Assembly: GCA_023299945.1 (NCBI GenBank)
Contig: JALZVZ010000194.1
Location: 1-9,452, forward strand
Origin: Altererythrobacter sp.
GTDB lineage: Bacteria > Pseudomonadota > Alphaproteobacteria > Sphingomonadales > Sphingomonadaceae
DNA: 9,452 bases
Direction of reading: 5' to 3'
Position numbers and translations under genes: made by a program. How positions within the stretch are numbered: position 1 is the first letter of the stretch; each line of letters opens with the position of its first letter. Under the pieces are notes generated by a model. That model saw only the letters and a list, made by a program, of their open reading frames with translations, was not told where the DNA came from and did no database searches. Shown here piece after piece: positions 6,756-9,452 of the stretch.

Positions 6756-7703
6756 ATGACAGCATATCTCGAATTTGAGAAACCCATAGCCCAGCTTCAG
6801 GACCGCATCTCAGAATTGCGCGGCGCAGCTGACGGCGATGATGTGGATATTGGGCCCGAGCTTGACCGCCTTGAGGCGAAAAGCGCAGCCCTGATGAAAA
6901 GCACTTATGCCTCGCTCACGCCTTGGCAAAAAACGCAGGTTGCCCGCCATCCAGAGCGCCCGCATTTTCGTGATTTCGTCGAGAATACCTTTGAGGAGTT
7001 CGTGCCGCTGGGCGGTGATCGCTATTATGGCGAAGATATGGCGATTATGGGCGGGTTTGCGCGGCTTGATGGCCGCAAAATCATGCTGATCGGCCATGAA
7101 AAGGGCAATGATACCGAAAGCCGGATCAAGCACAATTTCGGCATGGGCAAGCCTGAGGGTTACCGAAAGGCGATCCGCCTGATGGAATTGGCGGGCCGGT
7201 TTGGCCTGCCGGTGGTAACTTTGGTTGATACATCAGGCGCTTTTCCCGGTGTCGAAGCAGAAGAGCGCGGCCAAGCCGAAGCGATTGCTCGCTCAACCGA
7301 GGCCTGTTTGGCGCTGCCTGTTCCTATGGTCAGCGTGATCGTGGGCGAGGGCGGTTCTGGCGGTGCGGTCGCATTGGCCAGTGCGGAGCGTGTCTTAATG
7401 CTGGAACATGCTGTCTATTCGGTGATTTCGCCCGAAGGTTGCGCTTCGATCCTATGGCGTACAGCGGAAAAAGCGCCCGATGCAGCGCAAGCGATGAAGG
7501 TGACGGCTCAGCATCTAAAGCGGCTTGAGGTGATCGATAAAATAATCCCCGAACCGGTTGGCGGGGCGCATCGTGACCCAATCCTCGCAGCTCAAAACCT
7601 TGGCAAAGCTTTGACGCAAGAGCTTGAAAGCTTGTGTAAAATGACATCGGAAGACGTTCGCCGTATGCGCGAAGATCGCTTCTTGGCCATTGGCGCTGAC
7701 TAA
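6756..7703 (+). CDS. accA: Acetyl-CoA carboxylase carboxyltransferase subunit alpha
   Basis: A 315-aa protein, the normal length for AccA. With AccD it moves the carboxyl group from biotinylated AccB to acetyl-CoA to form malonyl-CoA, the committed step of fatty-acid synthesis. The N-terminal helical region starts MTAYLEFEKPIAQLQDRI; the crotonase-like carboxyltransferase core includes GHEKGNDTESRIKHNFGM (113-130), KPEGYRKAIRLMELA, VDTSGAFPGVEAEERGQ (157-173), the oxyanion glycine segment GEGGSGGA (197-204) and SVISPEGCASILWR (222-235). The start at 6756 follows the xerD stop by 10 bp and gives the expected N-terminus; an in-frame ATG at 6720 lies inside xerD and is rejected. No clear Shine-Dalgarno sequence is present, so expression probably depends on the upstream genes or on an internal promoter inside xerD that I cannot identify. 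Confidence 0.97.
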   Translation: MTAYLEFEKPIAQLQDRISELRGAADGDDVDIGPELDRLEAKSAALMKSTYASLTPWQKTQVARHPERPHFRDFVENTFEEFVPLGGDRYYGEDMAIMGGFARLDGRKIMLIGHEKGNDTESRIKHNFGMGKPEGYRKAIRLMELAGRFGLPVVTLVDTSGAFPGVEAEERGQAEAIARSTEACLALPVPMVSVIVGEGGSGGAVALASAERVLMLEHAVYSVISPEGCASILWRTAEKAPDAAQAMKVTAQHLKRLEVIDKIIPEPVGGAHRDPILAAQNLGKALTQELESLCKMTSEDVRRMREDRFLAIGAD

Positions 7704-7892
7704 AAAATTCCTGGGGCTTTTGCGATGATTAGTCGGGTGTCACTGCGCTGCTAATTGGGGGCAGTCTGGCCCGCGCCATTCACAATTGAGCAAAACGCGT
7801 TAAGCTAGGCCTTTGAAAAGTTAGGGTTGGTGGGGCCTTTGCTATTTTGCACTAGTTCATCCGGGACGCGCTTGTAGGAGGGCATTGAAGCC
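7704..7892 (+). other. Non-coding gap between accA and the M48 protease gene
   Basis: No convincing gene or RNA is seen in these 189 bases. There is an AT-rich TATTTT at 7843-7848 that could serve as a -10 box but has no good -35 at proper distance. An 8-bp direct repeat GGCCTTTG occurs at 7808-7815 and 7834-7841, 26 bp apart. ACTGC (7742-7746) can pair with GCAGT (7761-7765), but no T-run follows, so it is not a clear terminator of accA. A promoter for the downstream gene most likely lies here. Confidence 0.4.
7876..7881 (+). promoter_or_regulatory. Ribosome-binding site of the M48 lipoprotein gene
   Basis: AGGAGG lies 11 nt upstream of the ATG at 7893. The spacing is slightly long but acceptable, and it supports this start, which also yields the signal peptide and lipobox. 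Confidence 0.7.
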
Positions 7893-9371
7893 ATGAAATC
7901 ATCCAATAAATTGATCGCCAAGCTGAGCGTTGCACCGCTCGCACTAGCTTTATCAGGCTGCCTGGGCGGCGGCGCAGTTCCCAGTGCATCGACCCCGATC
8001 ACCCAATCAGAAGCACAGATTGGCGCGGAAAATCACCCCAAACTGCTCGCTGAATTTGGCGGCGCAATGACCGGTTCACAGGCGCAATATGTTGAGCAAG
8101 TGGGCAAAAATATTGCCTTTCAATCCGGCCTTGGCAATGCGCGTGACAGTTTCACTGTTAGCCTGGTGAATAGCTCTGTTAACAATGCCTTCGCGATCCC
8201 TGGCGGCTATGTCTATTCGACCCGGCAATTGGTCAGCTTGATGAATAATGAGGCAGAATTGGCCGGCGTTTTGGGGCATGAGGTTGCGCACGTGGCCGCG
8301 CGCCATTCACAGCGCCGTCAGGCAAGGGCGCAGCGCAATTCTATTCTTGGCACAATTGGTGCTGTTGCATCAGGGGTGTTGCTCGGCGACACGGGTTTAG
8401 GCGAACAAGTGGGCAAGACCTTGCTCCAAGGCTCCCAGATGCTAACGCTGAAATTCTCGCGGAGTCAGGAGCTTGAGGCCGATGATCTCGGTATCGAATA
8501 TCTGCAAAAAGCAGGCTATGATCCGCGGGCGATGGGCACTGTTTTGGCCAGCCTAGCGGCGCAAAACTCATTGGATGCGCAGCTTCAAGGACGCGACAAT
8601 GCGACTGTACCGCAATGGGCATCGACTCACCCCGATCCCGCTAGCCGGGTCCGCTCCGCTTTGGCAAAGGCAGAACCGCTCGGCACAGGCCGCACAAATC
8701 GCGACACATTCTTGGCGCAGATTGATGGCATTGTTTACGGCGATGATCCCAAGCAGGGCGTGATTGAAGGTAGCCAGTTCATCCACCCTGAATTGCGGCT
8801 CGCATTTACTGCGCCATCTGGCTTTTACATGGTCAATGGCAGCAGCGCTGTCAGTGTGAATGGACAGTCGGGCAAAGCGCAAATGACGCTCGCGCCGTTT
8901 AACGGCAATCTCGACAGCTATGTTCGTCAGCAATTTACCGCACTCAGCAGTGAGCAGCAGACGGTTAGCCCAGCAGAAATCCGCCGCACGACGGTCAATG
9001 GTATTCCTGCAGCATTGGGCACTGCACGGGTTAACAATGGCCAAAGCCAAGTGGATGTTGTTGTGTTTGCGTATGAATTTTCAAAAGATCGCGCTTATCA
9101 CTTTACCGCGATCACGCCTGCTGGCGGCTCCAGCACCTTTACACCAATGTTCAATTCCATGCGCCGGGTCGGAGATTCCGAAGCGGCTACGGTAATTCCG
9201 CGGCGGGTTGATGTGGTTACAGTGCGCCGCGGCGATACGGTTCAGTCGCTTGCGAATCGGATGGCTTATGACAATGGCAAGGTCGAGCGCTTCCGCGTTT
9301 TGAACGCACTGGGTTCGAACAGCAATCTGTTAGAGGGCCAAAAGGTCAAAATTGTTGTGAAAGGGCGTTAA
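7893..9371 (+). CDS. M48-family zinc metalloprotease lipoprotein with C-terminal LysM domain
   Basis: A 492-aa envelope protease. The signal peptide ends in the lipobox LSGC with C23 as the lipidated residue, so it should be membrane-anchored, probably in the outer membrane facing the periplasm. The M48 catalytic domain has HEVAH (H129, E130, H133) and the third-ligand motif ELEAD (E193, D197). THPDPASR (H246) matches the conserved downstream histidine motif of BepA-type proteases, where it takes part in active-site control. A hydrophobic stretch at about 151-165 lies between the zinc motifs. Residues about 285-430 form a second beta-rich domain I do not recognise (HPELRLAFTAPSGFYMV). Residues about 439-489 are a LysM domain (TVRRGDTVQSLANRM), which should bind peptidoglycan. 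By analogy with BepA (YfgC) and LoiP it may degrade misfolded outer-membrane proteins. The gene stands alone behind a 189-bp gap with its own ribosome-binding site. Confidence 0.9.
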   Translation: MKSSNKLIAKLSVAPLALALSGCLGGGAVPSASTPITQSEAQIGAENHPKLLAEFGGAMTGSQAQYVEQVGKNIAFQSGLGNARDSFTVSLVNSSVNNAFAIPGGYVYSTRQLVSLMNNEAELAGVLGHEVAHVAARHSQRRQARAQRNSILGTIGAVASGVLLGDTGLGEQVGKTLLQGSQMLTLKFSRSQELEADDLGIEYLQKAGYDPRAMGTVLASLAAQNSLDAQLQGRDNATVPQWASTHPDPASRVRSALAKAEPLGTGRTNRDTFLAQIDGIVYGDDPKQGVIEGSQFIHPELRLAFTAPSGFYMVNGSSAVSVNGQSGKAQMTLAPFNGNLDSYVRQQFTALSSEQQTVSPAEIRRTTVNGIPAALGTARVNNGQSQVDVVVFAYEFSKDRAYHFTAITPAGGSSTFTPMFNSMRRVGDSEAATVIPRRVDVVTVRRGDTVQSLANRMAYDNGKVERFRVLNALGSNSNLLEGQKVKIVVKGR

Positions 9372-9411
9372 ACCAGCGCACCAAAAAAATTCGCGTTTTG
9401 TCGCTGAGTTG

Positions 9412-9441
9412 GCCTCGCAATTCAGACTTGGTTTGCGAGGC
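9412..9441 (+). terminator. Perfect 9-bp hairpin downstream of the M48 gene
   Basis: GCCTCGCAA (9412-9420) pairs exactly with TTGCGAGGC (9433-9441) across a 12-nt loop, 40 bp after the protease stop codon. It is placed where a transcription terminator would be, but there is no T-run after it on either strand in the expected position, so it may need Rho or serve another purpose, such as RNA stabilisation or the leader of a gene beyond the window. The hairpin is certain; the role is not. Confidence 0.4.
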
Positions 9442-9452
9442 ATCTCGCGCCG

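Noticed and set aside
7742..7765. Stem ACTGC/GCAGT after accA as an intrinsic terminator
   Set aside because: Only five base pairs with a 14-nt loop and no following T-run; too weak to list as a separate feature.

Overview
The window looks like ordinary core chromosome of an alphaproteobacterium, most likely of the order Sphingomonadales (Erythrobacter/Sphingomonas-like). The reasons are the moderately GC-rich codon use, the divergent pair aroK-aroB / xerD-accA, which I know as a recurring alphaproteobacterial arrangement, and the close family resemblance of PccA, CsaA and AccA. I see no insertion sequence, prophage, CRISPR array, rRNA or tRNA gene. Species-level assignment is not possible by eye.

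Layout: (1) Bases 1-1566, + strand, are the 3' three-quarters of a propionyl-CoA carboxylase alpha subunit gene (pccA), cut by the window edge. (2) Bases 1643-2014, + strand, are a small csaA-type tRNA-binding-domain gene with its own plausible promoter. (3) Bases 2045-3714, - strand, are aroK and aroB, overlapping by 10 bp and convergent with csaA; they encode two shikimate-pathway enzymes. (4) Bases 3754-7703, + strand, are a tight four-gene cluster starting 39 bp from aroK: a 68-aa single-span membrane protein, a 636-aa exported protein of unknown function, the tyrosine recombinase gene xerD, and accA. The junctions are ATGA (4-nt overlap), TAATG (1-nt overlap) and a 10-bp gap, so they are probably co-transcribed and partly translationally coupled. 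(5) A 189-bp non-coding gap follows. (6) Bases 7893-9371, + strand, are a lipoprotein M48 metalloprotease with a C-terminal LysM domain. (7) The last 81 bases are non-coding and contain a perfect 9-bp hairpin.

Functionally the window mixes acyl-CoA carboxylation (PccA for propionyl-CoA, AccA for the first step of fatty-acid synthesis), aromatic amino-acid precursor synthesis (AroK, AroB), chromosome-dimer resolution (XerD) and envelope maintenance (M48-LysM lipoprotein). The least understood part is the pair of envelope genes ahead of xerD. Both are hypothetical, one is membrane-anchored and one exported with a Pro-Ala plus Ser linker, and they are joined to each other and to xerD by overlapping stop and start codons. 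I found no convincing evidence of a dramatic new system; this pair is the best candidate for undescribed biology.
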